Part shown: positions 16,934 to 26,218 of the stretch, one piece after another
How positions within the stretch are numbered: position 1 is the first letter of the stretch
How the letters are laid out: each line of letters opens with the position of its first letter
Origin: Paenibacillus fonticola DSM 21315
GTDB lineage: Bacteria; Bacillota; Bacilli; Paenibacillales; Paenibacillaceae
DNA length: 64,000 bases
Reading direction: 5' to 3'
NCBI RefSeq assembly: GCF_000381905.1
Contig: NZ_KB907257.1
Span: 100,386 to 164,385 of the forward strand
The notes under the pieces: generated by a model
Database searches by the model: none
What the model was told of the DNA's origin: nothing
The model's input: only the letters and a program-made list of their open reading frames with translations
Translations under genes and position numbers: made by a program

Positions 16934-17428
16934 TTAAATAACACGCTCTTTATATTGCAAATGATAAATATGCTGCGGACCGATCGGGCCGTCGATCAGC
17001 CTGCCTTTATCCTCGAAGCCCGCTGCCAAATATACGGCCTGGGCTGCTTTATTGCGTTTATTTACAGCCAATACGACTTCATTCCGCCCGGGGAAGTGGG
17101 ATTTCATAAAATTGGGAAGCTGAAGCATCGCCGTTTTGGCAATCCCTTGCCCTTGATATCGGAAATCGATGGAGAAGGAACGGAGCAGCATCGCATGGGG
17201 ATTTGCGGTAAATTCCCCGATATCCGGCCCTTCATGCAGGATAAAAAAGCCCGCAGCGCTTTCCTCATATGTAATTACCACCGGGTACTGATGCTCATCC
17301 TGAATGGCTATGGGAAGTACGTCCTTCGGCAAAGCGCTGAACAGAACCTGTTCCTCCGGAAGTTCGAAGCGCTCCAATGACTCTTTGTCACCCGGCAAAT
17401 ACAAACGCAAACTCACTTTATTGTTCAT
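16934..17428 (-). CDS. GNAT family N-acetyltransferase
   Basis: A 164-residue GNAT protein. The acetyl-CoA-binding motif A is RYQGQGIAKTAM near residue 91, preceded by the beta-4 strand LLRSFSID, and the C-terminal motif B is NKAAQAVYLAAGFEDKG. The N-terminal half differs from well-characterised members, so the amine substrate is unknown. It lies 12 bases downstream of another acetyltransferase gene on the same strand, so the two are probably co-transcribed. Confidence 0.85.
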   Translation of the reverse strand: MNNKVSLRLYLPGDKESLERFELPEEQVLFSALPKDVLPIAIQDEHQYPVVITYEESAAGFFILHEGPDIGEFTANPHAMLLRSFSIDFRYQGQGIAKTAMLQLPNFMKSHFPGRNEVVLAVNKRNKAAQAVYLAAGFEDKGRLIDGPIGPQHIYHLQYKERVI

Positions 17429-17440
17429 GGAATCAGGCGC

Positions 17441-18046
17441 TTAATCGGCCTCTACCCTCCTCCCCAGTATGACAAGGTCTCTCTCCGTTCCATCCAGGTT
17501 GGCTACCCGCGGCAACAGCCCCCACTGCTCGAAGCCGTGCTTGCGCAGCAGCGCCATGCTTCCGGCGTTATGGGCGAACACGAACCCCAACAGCGTCTTT
17601 ACTTCGATTTCTGGACAAGCTGCAATCGCCTTCCCGATCAACAAGCTGCCGATGCCCTGGCCGCGGAACGTTGAGGAAATGTAAATGCTTATTTCCGCTG
17701 TCCCGTCGTAAGCAGGGCGCCCATAAAAGGACTGAAAGCTGAGCCAGGCGATCACCCGGTTGCCGTGTTCCCCCGCAGAGCTTGTCCCGCCGATTACCCC
17801 AGTCCCGATTGCCTCAGTGCCAATTGCCGCAGCACCGATTTGCCCCGCGCCACTTTCCCCAGGCCTCACTACCCACAGTGGCCTCCGATCCAGCGTATGC
17901 TCCGCGAACCACTTCAGCCGGCTTTCTACAGTCACCGGCTTCAGGTCAGCCGTAACCATTCTGCTCTCGATCGTCTCGTTATAGATGTCCACGATCTCTT
18001 GTAAATCGTTAATTGCTGCATGCTCGATACGATATGTTGTCAACAT
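17441..18046 (-). CDS. Phosphinothricin acetyltransferase-like GNAT with a repeat insertion
   Basis: A 201-residue GNAT of the PAT/bar type. Family landmarks are [30 protein letters not shown], motif [13 protein letters not shown] and [21 protein letters not shown]-type enzymes acetylate phosphinothricin, methionine derivatives or similar amino acids. Usual members are near 165-180 residues. Here an extra stretch of about 30 residues (roughly 64-96), rich in Ile-Gly repeats, interrupts the link between LWVV and VIAWLSF; it is encoded by four 15-base repeats. The loop is far from motif A, so activity may survive. ATG 18046 follows TAGGAG. Confidence 0.82.
   Translation of the reverse strand: MLTTYRIEHAAINDLQEIVDIYNETIESRMVTADLKPVTVESRLKWFAEHTLDRRPLWVVRPGESGAGQIGAAAIGTEAIGTGVIGGTSSAGEHGNRVIAWLSFQSFYGRPAYDGTAEISIYISSTFRGQGIGSLLIGKAIAACPEIEVKTLLGFVFAHNAGSMALLRKHGFEQWGLLPRVANLDGTERDLVILGRRVEAD
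17789..17848 (-). repeat. Four tandem 15-base repeats inside the PAT-like gene
   Basis: Four adjoining 15-base units (17789-17803, 17804-17818, 17819-17833, 17834-17848) share the pattern gcCGATTgCCcCAgt. Being multiples of three they keep the frame and encode an Ile-Gly-x-x-x type repeat not usual in this enzyme family. Confidence 0.8.
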
Positions 18047-18115
18047 GATGATTGCTCCTAACCGCTTTAGGTACTAATTTAAACTAAGATAGCAAACAGA
18101 CGCAGAAATAGCTAG

Positions 18116-18143
18116 AGAAAAAGCTAGCCTCGAAGGCTAGCTT
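18116..18143 (-). terminator. Intrinsic terminator of the DinB-like gene
   Basis: AAGCTAGCC and GGCTAGCTT form a perfect 9-base stem with a 4-base loop; reading on the minus strand the stem is followed by TTTTC. It directly follows the DinB-like gene. Confidence 0.85.
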
Positions 18144-18607
18144 TGGATCAACTTTTTATATATCTTAATAACGCTAAAATGCATCCCCTCATGATAAAGG
18201 CAGAAATTCAAAAATCCCTCGATCGTGTCCAGCGTAAAGCCCGACGACGTCGTATACGGCTTACTAACGCGTTCGTCCAGTTTTCCTGTTAAAATCGAAG
18301 CAATCTGCTTCGGCTGCTGCTCCAGAACCTCAGCAATTTCAGCAAACTTTGGCACGTCTTCCGTCCAGTTTTCCGGAGAGGTCCCGTTACCAAAAAATTT
18401 CCTATATTCAGCTGGAATTAGCGAAGGACGTCCGTTTAGCTGAAATGCAAATACGTCCTGTACAAGGGCGATATGCCCAAGATTCCAGCGAATATTGTTG
18501 CGGAACGCTGCAGGTATAATATCGGCCTGTTCCTCCGATAAATCCTGAACTATTTTTAATGTCTGACTACGAATGAATTCCAATTGACTAAAAATAATCT
18601 CTCCCAT
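18137..18607 (-). CDS. DinB family protein
   Basis: A 156-residue four-helix-bundle protein of the DinB/YfiT superfamily. The metal-binding His triad is His45 (WNLGHIALV), His139 and His143 (LYHEGMHFS). Some members are thiol transferases using bacillithiol or mycothiol; others are uncharacterised, so only the fold can be asserted. GGGGAGG precedes the ATG. It is followed by its own terminator and is separated by 45 bases from the ABM gene upstream. Confidence 0.85.
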   Translation of the reverse strand: MGEIIFSQLEFIRSQTLKIVQDLSEEQADIIPAAFRNNIRWNLGHIALVQDVFAFQLNGRPSLIPAEYRKFFGNGTSPENWTEDVPKFAEIAEVLEQQPKQIASILTGKLDERVSKPYTTSSGFTLDTIEGFLNFCLYHEGMHFSVIKIYKKLIQS

Positions 18608-18652
18608 GCTTTTACCTCCCCTTGACTTATCGAAATGCTGCCTAATTAATGA

Positions 18653-18955
18653 TCAATCGATATGCTGCCTTATCTTAACATAGTGCTGGACAACGGGAAA
18701 CGGGTCGTAAAAATGATGAAGCAGCGCTTTCCACTCTCGATACTGCTCCGATTTCCTGAATCCAACCTCATGATCGGTAATCGACCGCCATTTGACGAGA
18801 AGTATGTACTTATTAGCCTCTTCTACGCATTTATGCAGCTCATGGTCGATATACCCTGGCATGCCCGATATGATTTTGGACGCTTGCCGAAAACTGCTCT
18901 CAAAGTCATTGATCGTCCCCGGCTTAACATGCAGTTCAGCTACTTCAAGGATCAT
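18653..18955 (-). CDS. ABM-domain (antibiotic biosynthesis monooxygenase-like) protein
   Basis: A 100-residue protein with the dimeric ferredoxin-like ABM fold: [19 protein letters not shown] at the start, [15 protein letters not shown] in the centre and [17 protein letters not shown] towards the end. The family includes quinol and small-molecule monooxygenases and heme-degrading enzymes; the specific reaction here is unknown. ATG 18955 has GGGAGGGGG five bases upstream; a start ten codons earlier lacks one. It lies 36 bases downstream of a flavoprotein gene on the same strand, suggesting a redox-linked operon. Confidence 0.8.
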   Translation of the reverse strand: MILEVAELHVKPGTINDFESSFRQASKIISGMPGYIDHELHKCVEEANKYILLVKWRSITDHEVGFRKSEQYREWKALLHHFYDPFPVVQHYVKIRQHID

Positions 18956-18991
18956 TCTTTCCCCCTCCCAGCTTGAAAAAAGCATAAATTG

Positions 18992-19951
18992 CTACGTTGT
19001 CCTTATTATACCATCATTATTTGATTTGAGTTGATCGAGTTTTTCTTTTTGCCCCCGCAAGGCCTTATTGATCCAAATCGCAGCGATCGAGCCTTCGCCC
19101 ATCGCAACGGTGACCTGCTCCGCATGCAGGGCGATATCGCCGGCGGCCCACACGTTATCGACGCTTGTAAGCTTGCTTCGCGAATCGCTTTCCACATGGC
19201 CGTTATCACTTAGTGCAGCTCCAAGCTGCCCCGCGAGCTCGGAATGCACTTGGTTTCCGCCAAAGGCAATAAAGCCCCGTTCGGCGGGCAGAACAGTACC
19301 GTCGCTAAGCACGACCTGCTCAATTTGCCCTTCCGCGGCAGGCCGTATTTCCGTAATCGCTCGCTCAATATAAGTAATACCTGCAAGACGAATCTGTTCC
19401 AGCAGCTCTGGAGATACACGCGAGGACTCATGGTTCACATAGGTCAGTCTATTTGTGCGTTCGGCCAAAAGAAGCGCCATACCGGCACCGGCATCTCCAG
19501 CGCCCATCAAAACTGTAAGCTTGCCTTCGATCTCATACCCGTCGCAATCCGGGCAAATATACACGCTGCTTCCGAGCAGCGGGACAAGTCCAGGTATTTC
19601 GGGAATGCGATCGCTCACACCGGTCGCAAGCAGCATCGTATAAGCCTCGTATCTTCGTCCCGCTTCCCCCTCAAGGAGTATCGTCCCGGTTGCGGTTCGA
19701 GCCGCTGTAACTATCCTGTCCCGGGCAAAGCGGACGCCGGTGCTCTCAGCCTGTTGCCTTCCCCTTGTTCGCAATTCTTCCCCCGAAATTCCCTCCGGCC
19801 AGCCTAAAATATTGTGATAACAGCGGCAGAGCGTTGATCTGCCCTCTCCGGCATCAACGACCAGAACATCATAAGCGGAATAACGGCCTAGCTGGATCGC
19901 AGCCTGCAGCCCGGCGATTCCCCCTCCGACGATGATACAATCCTGCAGCAT
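18992..19951 (-). CDS. Thioredoxin reductase-like FAD/NAD(P) oxidoreductase
   Basis: A 319-residue two-dinucleotide-domain flavoprotein. The FAD site is IIVGGGIAGLQAA (residues 6-18), the redox pair is Cys133/Cys136 in YICPDCDGYE, the NAD(P) site is MGAGDAGAGMA, and the C-terminal FAD motif is VWAAGDIALHAEQVTVAMGEG. This is thioredoxin reductase organisation, but the first 50 residues (CYHNILGWPEGISGEEL) place it in the divergent group often annotated simply as NAD(P)/FAD-dependent oxidoreductase. The electron acceptor is unknown; the co-directional ABM protein is a candidate partner. AAGGAG lies upstream of the ATG. Confidence 0.85.
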   Translation of the reverse strand: MLQDCIIVGGGIAGLQAAIQLGRYSAYDVLVVDAGEGRSTLCRCYHNILGWPEGISGEELRTRGRQQAESTGVRFARDRIVTAARTATGTILLEGEAGRRYEAYTMLLATGVSDRIPEIPGLVPLLGSSVYICPDCDGYEIEGKLTVLMGAGDAGAGMALLLAERTNRLTYVNHESSRVSPELLEQIRLAGITYIERAITEIRPAAEGQIEQVVLSDGTVLPAERGFIAFGGNQVHSELAGQLGAALSDNGHVESDSRSKLTSVDNVWAAGDIALHAEQVTVAMGEGSIAAIWINKALRGQKEKLDQLKSNNDGIIRTT

Positions 19952-20059
19952 AAGCGATTTTCTCCTTCTTTTTTAGATGTATACAGCGCTGAAGCTGAAG
20001 TTGTTGAAAAACGAATAAGCGGACAAGCCATAACGGCCGCATCTTGCCGGCGTTATCGT

Positions 20060-21763
20060 CTATTCGGCAGATTTGGGCAATCGCTGCAAATATACCCGGG
20101 CTTCATAAGGGCGAAGCTTCAGTTTGCATAAATCTTCATTTTTTTGCGGGCGATAATTCGAAATAAGCAGCTCCATTCCCTCCGGCAATAACTCCTTCGG
20201 CAGTTCAAACAGCGGCTCCCGTTCAAAAAAATTAAGGATGACGAGCAACTGATCGTTATCCAGCGTTCGAGTGTAAGCGTAAATTTCCGAATGCAGCGGC
20301 AGCAGCAGCTTATATCTGCCATAAACGAAAACCTTATGCTGCTTGCGAAGCTGGATCAGCTTTTTGTAATAATGAAAGATGGAATCGGGATCGTTAAGCG
20401 CCTCCGCTACGTTAATCTCCATGTAATTGGAATTGACTTTAATCCAGGGAGTTCCCGTAGTAAAACCTCCATTAGCAGTCGCATCCCACTGCATCGGGGT
20501 TCGCGCGTTGTCCCGGCTCCTCTTGCGGAGCGCTTGCATGATTTCTTCTTCCGGCACCCCATTATCGCGCTGTTCCTCGTAGTAATTCAGCGTCTCCACA
20601 TCACGGTAATCATCGATAGACTCGAAAGCGATGTTCGTCATTCCGATTTCCTCACCCTGATAAATATATGGCGTGCCTTCCAGCGTGTGAATAAAGGTGG
20701 CCAGCATTTTTGCCGAAGGGACCCGGTACAGCACATCGTTCCCAAAGCGTGACACGGAGCGCGGCTGGTCATGGTTGCACCAGTAATTTGCATTCCAGCC
20801 CCGGTCATGGAGAACGTTTTGCCAGTTGCTAATGATTTTCTTCAGCTCCAGCAGGTTCCAGGGAACGACGTTCCATTTGCCGATTCCCGTGGAGGCGGCA
20901 TCGATGAACATATGCTCGAACTGGAACGTCATATTCAATTCTCGCCGGCCGTCTCCTACATAATCAAGCGCCTGCTCTGGACCGAGTCCCGACGTTTCTC
21001 CGACGGTCATGATATCGTAAAAGTATAGCACCTTGTCATGCAAGTTCTGCAGTAAGGTGTGGACGTTCTCCAGATTGGAGAACATTTCATAGGCCCGCAC
21101 CGTCTTCGTCTGATGAGGGTTGTCTGCGTCTGGAAGCCCTTCAGCTTTGACGATATGTGATATCGCATCGAAACGAAAGCCGTCCACTCCCTTTTTGAGC
21201 CACCACTCCACCATGTTATGGAGTTCATCAATCACCACGGGATTGTTCCAATTCAAATCGGGCTGGTACTTGGAATATAAATGCAAATAATATTCATCCG
21301 TCTGCGCATCATATTCCCAGACCGAGCCGCTGAAGTACGATTCCCAGTTGTTGGGCGGGCCTCCGTTTTTCCCTTTCCGCCATATGTAGTAATCCCGCTT
21401 CGGGTTATCTTTGGATTGACGGGACTCTATAAACCATGGATGCTTGTGCGAGGTATGGTTCAGCACCAAATCCATCATCAGCTTCATCCCCCGGGAATGT
21501 ATGTCCTGAAGCAATTGGTCAAAATCCTCCATCGTGCCGAACTGCTCCATAATATCGCAATAATCACTAATGTCATATCCATTGTCATGGCCGGGGGATT
21601 TATAAATGGGGCTCAGCCAAATGACGTTGACCCCCAGCTCCTGCAAATAGTCCAGTTTCGAGATAATCCCTTTAAGATCGCCGATTCCGTCGCCATTGCT
21701 GTCTTTAAAGCTAATCGGGTAAATTTGATATACTACGCTTTCCTTCCACCATTTCGGTTTCAT
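20060..21763 (-). CDS. GH13 alpha-glucosidase
   Basis: A cytosolic 567-residue family-13 hydrolase of the oligo-1,6-glucosidase/alpha-glucosidase subfamily. Conserved regions are DLVLNHTS, GFRFDAISH with nucleophile Asp199, VGETSG with acid/base Glu256, and NHDQPR. The calcium-like loop SNGDGIGDLKG and QIYPISFKDS are typical. The residue after the nucleophile is Ala200, whereas alpha-1,6-specific enzymes have Val there, which favours alpha-1,4 activity on maltose-type oligosaccharides; this is an inference. AAGGAGG precedes the ATG. It is monocistronic, without a PTS or ABC transporter next to it. Confidence 0.92.
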   Translation of the reverse strand: MKPKWWKESVVYQIYPISFKDSNGDGIGDLKGIISKLDYLQELGVNVIWLSPIYKSPGHDNGYDISDYCDIMEQFGTMEDFDQLLQDIHSRGMKLMMDLVLNHTSHKHPWFIESRQSKDNPKRDYYIWRKGKNGGPPNNWESYFSGSVWEYDAQTDEYYLHLYSKYQPDLNWNNPVVIDELHNMVEWWLKKGVDGFRFDAISHIVKAEGLPDADNPHQTKTVRAYEMFSNLENVHTLLQNLHDKVLYFYDIMTVGETSGLGPEQALDYVGDGRRELNMTFQFEHMFIDAASTGIGKWNVVPWNLLELKKIISNWQNVLHDRGWNANYWCNHDQPRSVSRFGNDVLYRVPSAKMLATFIHTLEGTPYIYQGEEIGMTNIAFESIDDYRDVETLNYYEEQRDNGVPEEEIMQALRKRSRDNARTPMQWDATANGGFTTGTPWIKVNSNYMEINVAEALNDPDSIFHYYKKLIQLRKQHKVFVYGRYKLLLPLHSEIYAYTRTLDNDQLLVILNFFEREPLFELPKELLPEGMELLISNYRPQKNEDLCKLKLRPYEARVYLQRLPKSAE

Positions 21764-22029
21764 TGTCTACTCTGCCTCCTTATCCGGGTTGAGCCAAACG
21801 GGCATGCCAGCGGATAATTCATTCTTCCTATATTGCAACTAAACCTGATATGCGCTTTGTTATATCTATAAACAAGGGAAACGTCCGGTATAACAGACAA
21901 AAAGAACTTTCGGCGGAATTGCATCTTTTTGCCGCTTATTTTTACTGATATAGTATAATGAAATAATCTGCGTCTATACGCCACGTTATGCAATTATCGT
22001 TTTGTCTTGAAAGGGTGTCATTACAGCAA

Positions 22030-23262
22030 ATGAATTCATTCACCAGCGATTATTCATCGTCATCACGTCCCTTATCCCGTTCCGCACGCTTGAAGACGGC
22101 TTTTATTCTCGGCAGTCTGTCTGCCTTCGGCCCGCTTTCACTCGATATGTATTTGCCGGCACTGCCCAAACTCGCCGAAGAGCTAAATGCGACAGCCTCC
22201 GTTACTCAGCTTAGCCTGACCTCCTGCCTGCTTGGACTCGCGCTGGGCCAATTGGCGGCAGGGCCGATGAGCGATGTGCGCGGCCGCCGCGCGCCGCTGA
22301 TCATCTCCCTTTGCATTTACGCGATAAGCTCGCTGCTGTGCGTATTTGCGCCCTCGGCTTGGGCCCTGATTGCCCTGCGTTTTGTCCAAGGCTTGTCCGG
22401 GTCAGCGGGAATTGTGATTTCCCGCGCCGTCGTACGCGATCTTTACTCCGGAACGGAGCTGACGAAATTTTTCTCGCTGCTCATGCTCGTCAATGGTGCT
22501 GCGCCGATTCTCGCGCCGATTTTTGGGGGGCAACTGCTGCAGTTTACGTCTTGGCGAGGTGTATTTGTAGTATTAGCTTTGATCGGCGTCGTTATGATGA
22601 TCGCGGTGTTATTCGGACTTCCCGAGTCGCTTCCTAAAGAACGCAGGCAATCCGGCGGCTTCACGGCGACGTGGACGACCTTTCGGCGTCTGCTGGGAGA
22701 TCGTCTGTTCATCGGCTTCTGTCTGACGCAAGGGCTCGTGTCCGCCGCAATGTTCGCGTATATATCCGGCTCCTCCTTCGTTATGCAAAATGTATTTGAG
22801 GCGTCGCCGCAAATGTTCAGCTTTATTTTTGCCACGAACGGCGTCGGCATTATCATTGCAAGCCAAACTACGGGCCGCTTAGCAGGAAAAATCAAAGAAG
22901 CCAAGATGCTGCAATTCGGACTGATTCTGGCGCTAGCCGGCGCCACAGGCCTATTGACGGCGATACTGCTTGGAGGCCAGCTGATCACTGTCCTTATTCC
23001 TTTATTTTTTGTCGTATCCTGCGTAGGGATCATCTCTACATCAAGCTTCTCGCTGGCGATGCAGAGCCAGGGGAAAGCGGCTGGCAGCGCCTCCGCCCTG
23101 CTCGGACTCATCCCCTATATTCTTGGAGCTGCCGTCGCCCCGCTCGTAGGTTTGGGCGGCGAGCACACCGCGGTACCGCTGGGCATCGTGATCGCGATTG
23201 CCGAGCTTGGCGCCGTATGCAGCTATTTGCTTCTGGTCCGTCCAAAACTTATTAGCAAGTAA
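22030..23262 (+). CDS. Bcr/CflA-type multidrug efflux MFS transporter
   Basis: A 12-helix drug:H+ antiporter of about 410 residues. The N-terminal GSLSAFGPLSLDMYLPALP is the hallmark of the Bcr/CflA branch, and GPMSDVRGRRAPL is the MFS loop 2-3 motif; motif C-like glycines follow in GAAPILAPIFGG. The family exports bicyclomycin, chloramphenicol, sulfonamides or dipeptides. ATG 22030 removes 14 unlikely residues of an earlier in-frame ATG at 21988; AAAGGGTG lies 11-13 bases before it, so GTG 22015 is a weaker alternative. A TATAAT at 21954 may be its promoter. Confidence 0.9.
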   Translation: MNSFTSDYSSSSRPLSRSARLKTAFILGSLSAFGPLSLDMYLPALPKLAEELNATASVTQLSLTSCLLGLALGQLAAGPMSDVRGRRAPLIISLCIYAISSLLCVFAPSAWALIALRFVQGLSGSAGIVISRAVVRDLYSGTELTKFFSLLMLVNGAAPILAPIFGGQLLQFTSWRGVFVVLALIGVVMMIAVLFGLPESLPKERRQSGGFTATWTTFRRLLGDRLFIGFCLTQGLVSAAMFAYISGSSFVMQNVFEASPQMFSFIFATNGVGIIIASQTTGRLAGKIKEAKMLQFGLILALAGATGLLTAILLGGQLITVLIPLFFVVSCVGIISTSSFSLAMQSQGKAAGSASALLGLIPYILGAAVAPLVGLGGEHTAVPLGIVIAIAELGAVCSYLLLVRPKLISK

Positions 23263-23291
23263 CGTATCGGCTTCATAGCATTAAAGCAAAC

Positions 23292-23333
23292 AAAGCGCAA
23301 TCCGGATAAACAGTTATCCGAATTGCGCTTTGC
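23292..23333 (+). terminator. Bidirectional intrinsic terminator
   Basis: AAAGCGCAATCCGGATAA pairs with TTATCCGAATTGCGCTTT with a single mismatch. It lies between the convergent Bcr-like and GH85 genes and suits both. Confidence 0.9.
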
Positions 23334-23378
23334 TACTTTTCCTTTGCTTACTTTACTTTGCTTCTCTGTTCAATACAA

Positions 23379-26132
23379 CTATTTCAGCCCCAGCACTTCA
23401 AATTCATAAATACGGGCTGCAGTATCTCCGCCCTGCGTCGGCTTATCCACCTGCAGACGTGCGTATCTGGCCTCGGTTAGCCCGATTGCATGCTTGCTGA
23501 CGCCTAAAGTATTGTCATTGATGCTGACGACATTGTCCCAATGCTCTCCATCCGAACTAAGCTGAATCGTAAAGGCCCGCGTATTAAACGCCGCCGGCTC
23601 ACCGCCCGCTTCGGCATGCTTGATGACGAATTCACTAATTTTATGCACTGAGCCCAAATCTACCGTTATCGTATGAGGTCCTTCACCGACCGCGCACCAT
23701 TTTGTCTTCGCGTTTCCATCCAAAGCAAATGCAGGAGCTTCCTGCTCATTCACATAGCTGGATGCGGCAGCCTTCTTCCCGAGCGCAAGATTGCCGATGC
23801 CATTCGCGGCTTCTTTAGTTACAGTAATAAGCTGCTTTCTGACCTCATTCTCTCCCACGAAGTTCTTGGCGACTAAAGTAACTTCGAACGTACCTTCTTC
23901 ATGATAAGTCACTTTAGGATGACGTTCTGAACTCTGCTCAGGCTGCCCGCCAGGGAAGCTCCAGCTCCATTCTTCAGTTACTTCCGACGATAAATCGGTG
24001 AACTGCACCGTTTCGCCCGGTGCAATCAGCGTCTTGTCAGCTTCAAATGCGGCAATCGGCTGTGGATATTCCGGCCAATCGAAGCTTACGGTTGCCTCCT
24101 TGCCCTGTTCATAATGACGGTTTACCGGAATAACGGCCATTTTAGTCGATTTTTCTTTATCCAGCCGCTTCATTTCAGGCACATAGTACACCGTGTTGCC
24201 TGTCATGCCCATCAGCTCGTATTTACCGTCCGGATGCACGCGATAGATTTGATAGTACAGCACGTCGCTATCTTTTTTCGGAGCGTTCCAGGATAGGCGG
24301 GCATCGCCGTATATGCCGTCGCGGAAGTCATTTTCGATCACCTGCAGTCCCGTGACATCCCCCGGCTTCTTCGCCTTATCATTCACTTGTGTAACCGCAA
24401 GCCGCCCGATATTCGCGCTGTAATTGTCAATCGCCGCACCAGCTTCAAACTGCAATGAAATGCCAGTAATCGTACGGCCAGCATACTGATTCAGTCTGAA
24501 GCTGCCCTGTTTCCAGTCCAACTGCTCCCCGGTCTTCTCCCACTTTTTAAGCTCAAAAAATTCATATTTATCCGGTGCATCGGAGAATGCCAAACCGATC
24601 TTTACTTTGGCTGCATTCGAGTTATCCTGATAAATGAGCGAAATTTCCGTCGTCGCTTGCACCGGCAATTGCGCCTTGTACAATTTCACATGGGTGGCTG
24701 CGCCTTGACTCATTGAGCCGGCTACCTGTAAAGAGCTTCCGCCATAATATGACTTGCTGAAGTCAAAGCTCGGCACAAGTGCTGCCCCGTCGCCTTTAGT
24801 CTCGGTAATCCAGCGCCAGGTCGGGAGGATATCCTGCAAGCTGCGATTGCTCCAGTCTTTATCCCTCATGACTTTGCCATTAATCGCGAACATATGGCCA
24901 TTGCCGGTATTGAAATGAGTTAGAAACTCTGATCCTGTCAGCACGCTTTTATCGGCGATATCGTTAGCAATCCCTCTCCAGGCGAGCGGGCTTGTTCCTT
25001 CAGGCAGCTGTGTGTTCTGCGGATTCTTGTGCTGGCCTACCCAGAAAACTTGCTCCTTCTCCATAAATTCTTCATGGGTTTCCGAGCTGTTATAAGCCCA
25101 GTCCGGACGATAAATGCCGAGCGATACCGGAGCCTCCTTCCCGCTTGGGAATAAGACTGGCCAATTATAGTTGCCTTGATATCCTCTGGCCTCTACATCA
25201 ATGCCCGCGTACAAATCATAAGGACTGCGTCCCAGTTCTTGGGCTTTGCCTGGGGAATTTAATAACGAATTGACATTGCTTTGCCATCTGAAATCCAGGA
25301 ACATACTGTCAGACACACGCTGCTCCCCATTTTGGAAAAACATTTTGTTCCGATCAGTCAAACCTCCCTGCCAGGCTACCGGACCGGTATCGACCATCGA
25401 ATCATACCAAATGACTTCCATACCTGGCGCCATAGTGTTCTGCAAGTAGGTTAAAAACTCCGCCATCTTCGCTGCATCCTGCGTCGTACCTCCCTGAGTT
25501 TCCTGGTTAATAAACCACCCGTCGAATCCATAATACCCGGCAGCCTCAATGAGCTTATCCGCTACCGGAAACGATCCGTCATCGCGCTGCTGCAGCAAAT
25601 CATGCACCCATTCGATTTTCCCGCCATGCTCCCGCTGCGGCAAGAAAACGGTTCCAAAAACCGGGACGCCATTTTTATGGGCCGCATCGATGACATCTGC
25701 GCTTGGTGGAACGATAAGCCCTTCTCCTGCCGAACCGCCCCACATCACGAGCTTATCCACATACTGCCAATAACTGAAAGTATACGTATGAAACTTATCA
25801 GATCCTTGGGAAGGAGCGCCGCTTGTGCTTGGATACATCGATGCCAGGGAAATGACCTTCGCTTCACTTTTCGCATGCGGATTGATTGTATCGCCTTGAA
25901 TTCGGCCTGCCTTAAGCTCCACTGTTCCTCTATTAAAAGGAGCATCTTTATCCGTCGATGGTGACCACTCCAGCAATGTGCTCGGATACCAGTACGAGGA
26001 ATACGGCTGAGCCGCCTCCACCTTTCCCGCATAGCCTGTCAAAGAGACAGCAAGCAGAGCCGTGCCCAGTGCTAGTGTCAGTTTCCGTTTCCATTTTGTA
26101 CGTGTAAAATAATTCGGATTGATTCGTTTCAT
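23379..26132 (-). CDS. Secreted GH85 endo-beta-N-acetylglucosaminidase
   Basis: Cleaves between the two core GlcNAc residues of N-glycans (ENGase), releasing intact high-mannose or hybrid glycans outside the cell. ATG 26132 with GGAGGG five bases upstream gives 917 residues with a signal peptide ending near KVEAAQ. The GH85 barrel contains TFSYWQYVDKLVMWGG and DGWFINQETQGG, where Asn209 and Glu211 are the oxazoline-stabilising Asn and acid/base Glu; IWYDSMVDTG also fits. Beta domains follow, then a PKD domain (IAAFEADKT...WSWSFPGG) at about 675-760 and an F5/8-type CBM32 domain at about 775-917. It is downstream of an ABC transporter set on the same strand. Confidence 0.93.
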   Translation of the reverse strand: MKRINPNYFTRTKWKRKLTLALGTALLAVSLTGYAGKVEAAQPYSSYWYPSTLLEWSPSTDKDAPFNRGTVELKAGRIQGDTINPHAKSEAKVISLASMYPSTSGAPSQGSDKFHTYTFSYWQYVDKLVMWGGSAGEGLIVPPSADVIDAAHKNGVPVFGTVFLPQREHGGKIEWVHDLLQQRDDGSFPVADKLIEAAGYYGFDGWFINQETQGGTTQDAAKMAEFLTYLQNTMAPGMEVIWYDSMVDTGPVAWQGGLTDRNKMFFQNGEQRVSDSMFLDFRWQSNVNSLLNSPGKAQELGRSPYDLYAGIDVEARGYQGNYNWPVLFPSGKEAPVSLGIYRPDWAYNSSETHEEFMEKEQVFWVGQHKNPQNTQLPEGTSPLAWRGIANDIADKSVLTGSEFLTHFNTGNGHMFAINGKVMRDKDWSNRSLQDILPTWRWITETKGDGAALVPSFDFSKSYYGGSSLQVAGSMSQGAATHVKLYKAQLPVQATTEISLIYQDNSNAAKVKIGLAFSDAPDKYEFFELKKWEKTGEQLDWKQGSFRLNQYAGRTITGISLQFEAGAAIDNYSANIGRLAVTQVNDKAKKPGDVTGLQVIENDFRDGIYGDARLSWNAPKKDSDVLYYQIYRVHPDGKYELMGMTGNTVYYVPEMKRLDKEKSTKMAVIPVNRHYEQGKEATVSFDWPEYPQPIAAFEADKTLIAPGETVQFTDLSSEVTEEWSWSFPGGQPEQSSERHPKVTYHEEGTFEVTLVAKNFVGENEVRKQLITVTKEAANGIGNLALGKKAAASSYVNEQEAPAFALDGNAKTKWCAVGEGPHTITVDLGSVHKISEFVIKHAEAGGEPAAFNTRAFTIQLSSDGEHWDNVVSINDNTLGVSKHAIGLTEARYARLQVDKPTQGGDTAARIYEFEVLGLK

Positions 26133-26167
26133 AATATCCCTCCAGCAATAAATTATATTGAGAAAAT

Positions 26168-26198
26168 AGAGAAACGGCATGTACATCACCGTTTCTCT
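26168..26198 (-). terminator. Hairpin between solute-binding protein and GH85 genes
   Basis: AGAGAAACGG at 26168-26177 pairs perfectly with CCGTTTCTCT at 26189-26198. On the minus strand it follows the binding protein gene and is trailed by TATTTTCTC. It is probably a partial terminator or mRNA-stabilising hairpin that lets the binding protein be made in excess over the enzyme. Confidence 0.7.
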
Positions 26199-26218
26199 TG
26201 ATTGCTGTAATTGTCAGC

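Noticed and set aside
19954..20059. Possible terminator after the GH13 gene (ATAACG/CGTTAT)
   Set aside because: Only six pairs with internal mismatches and no T-run.
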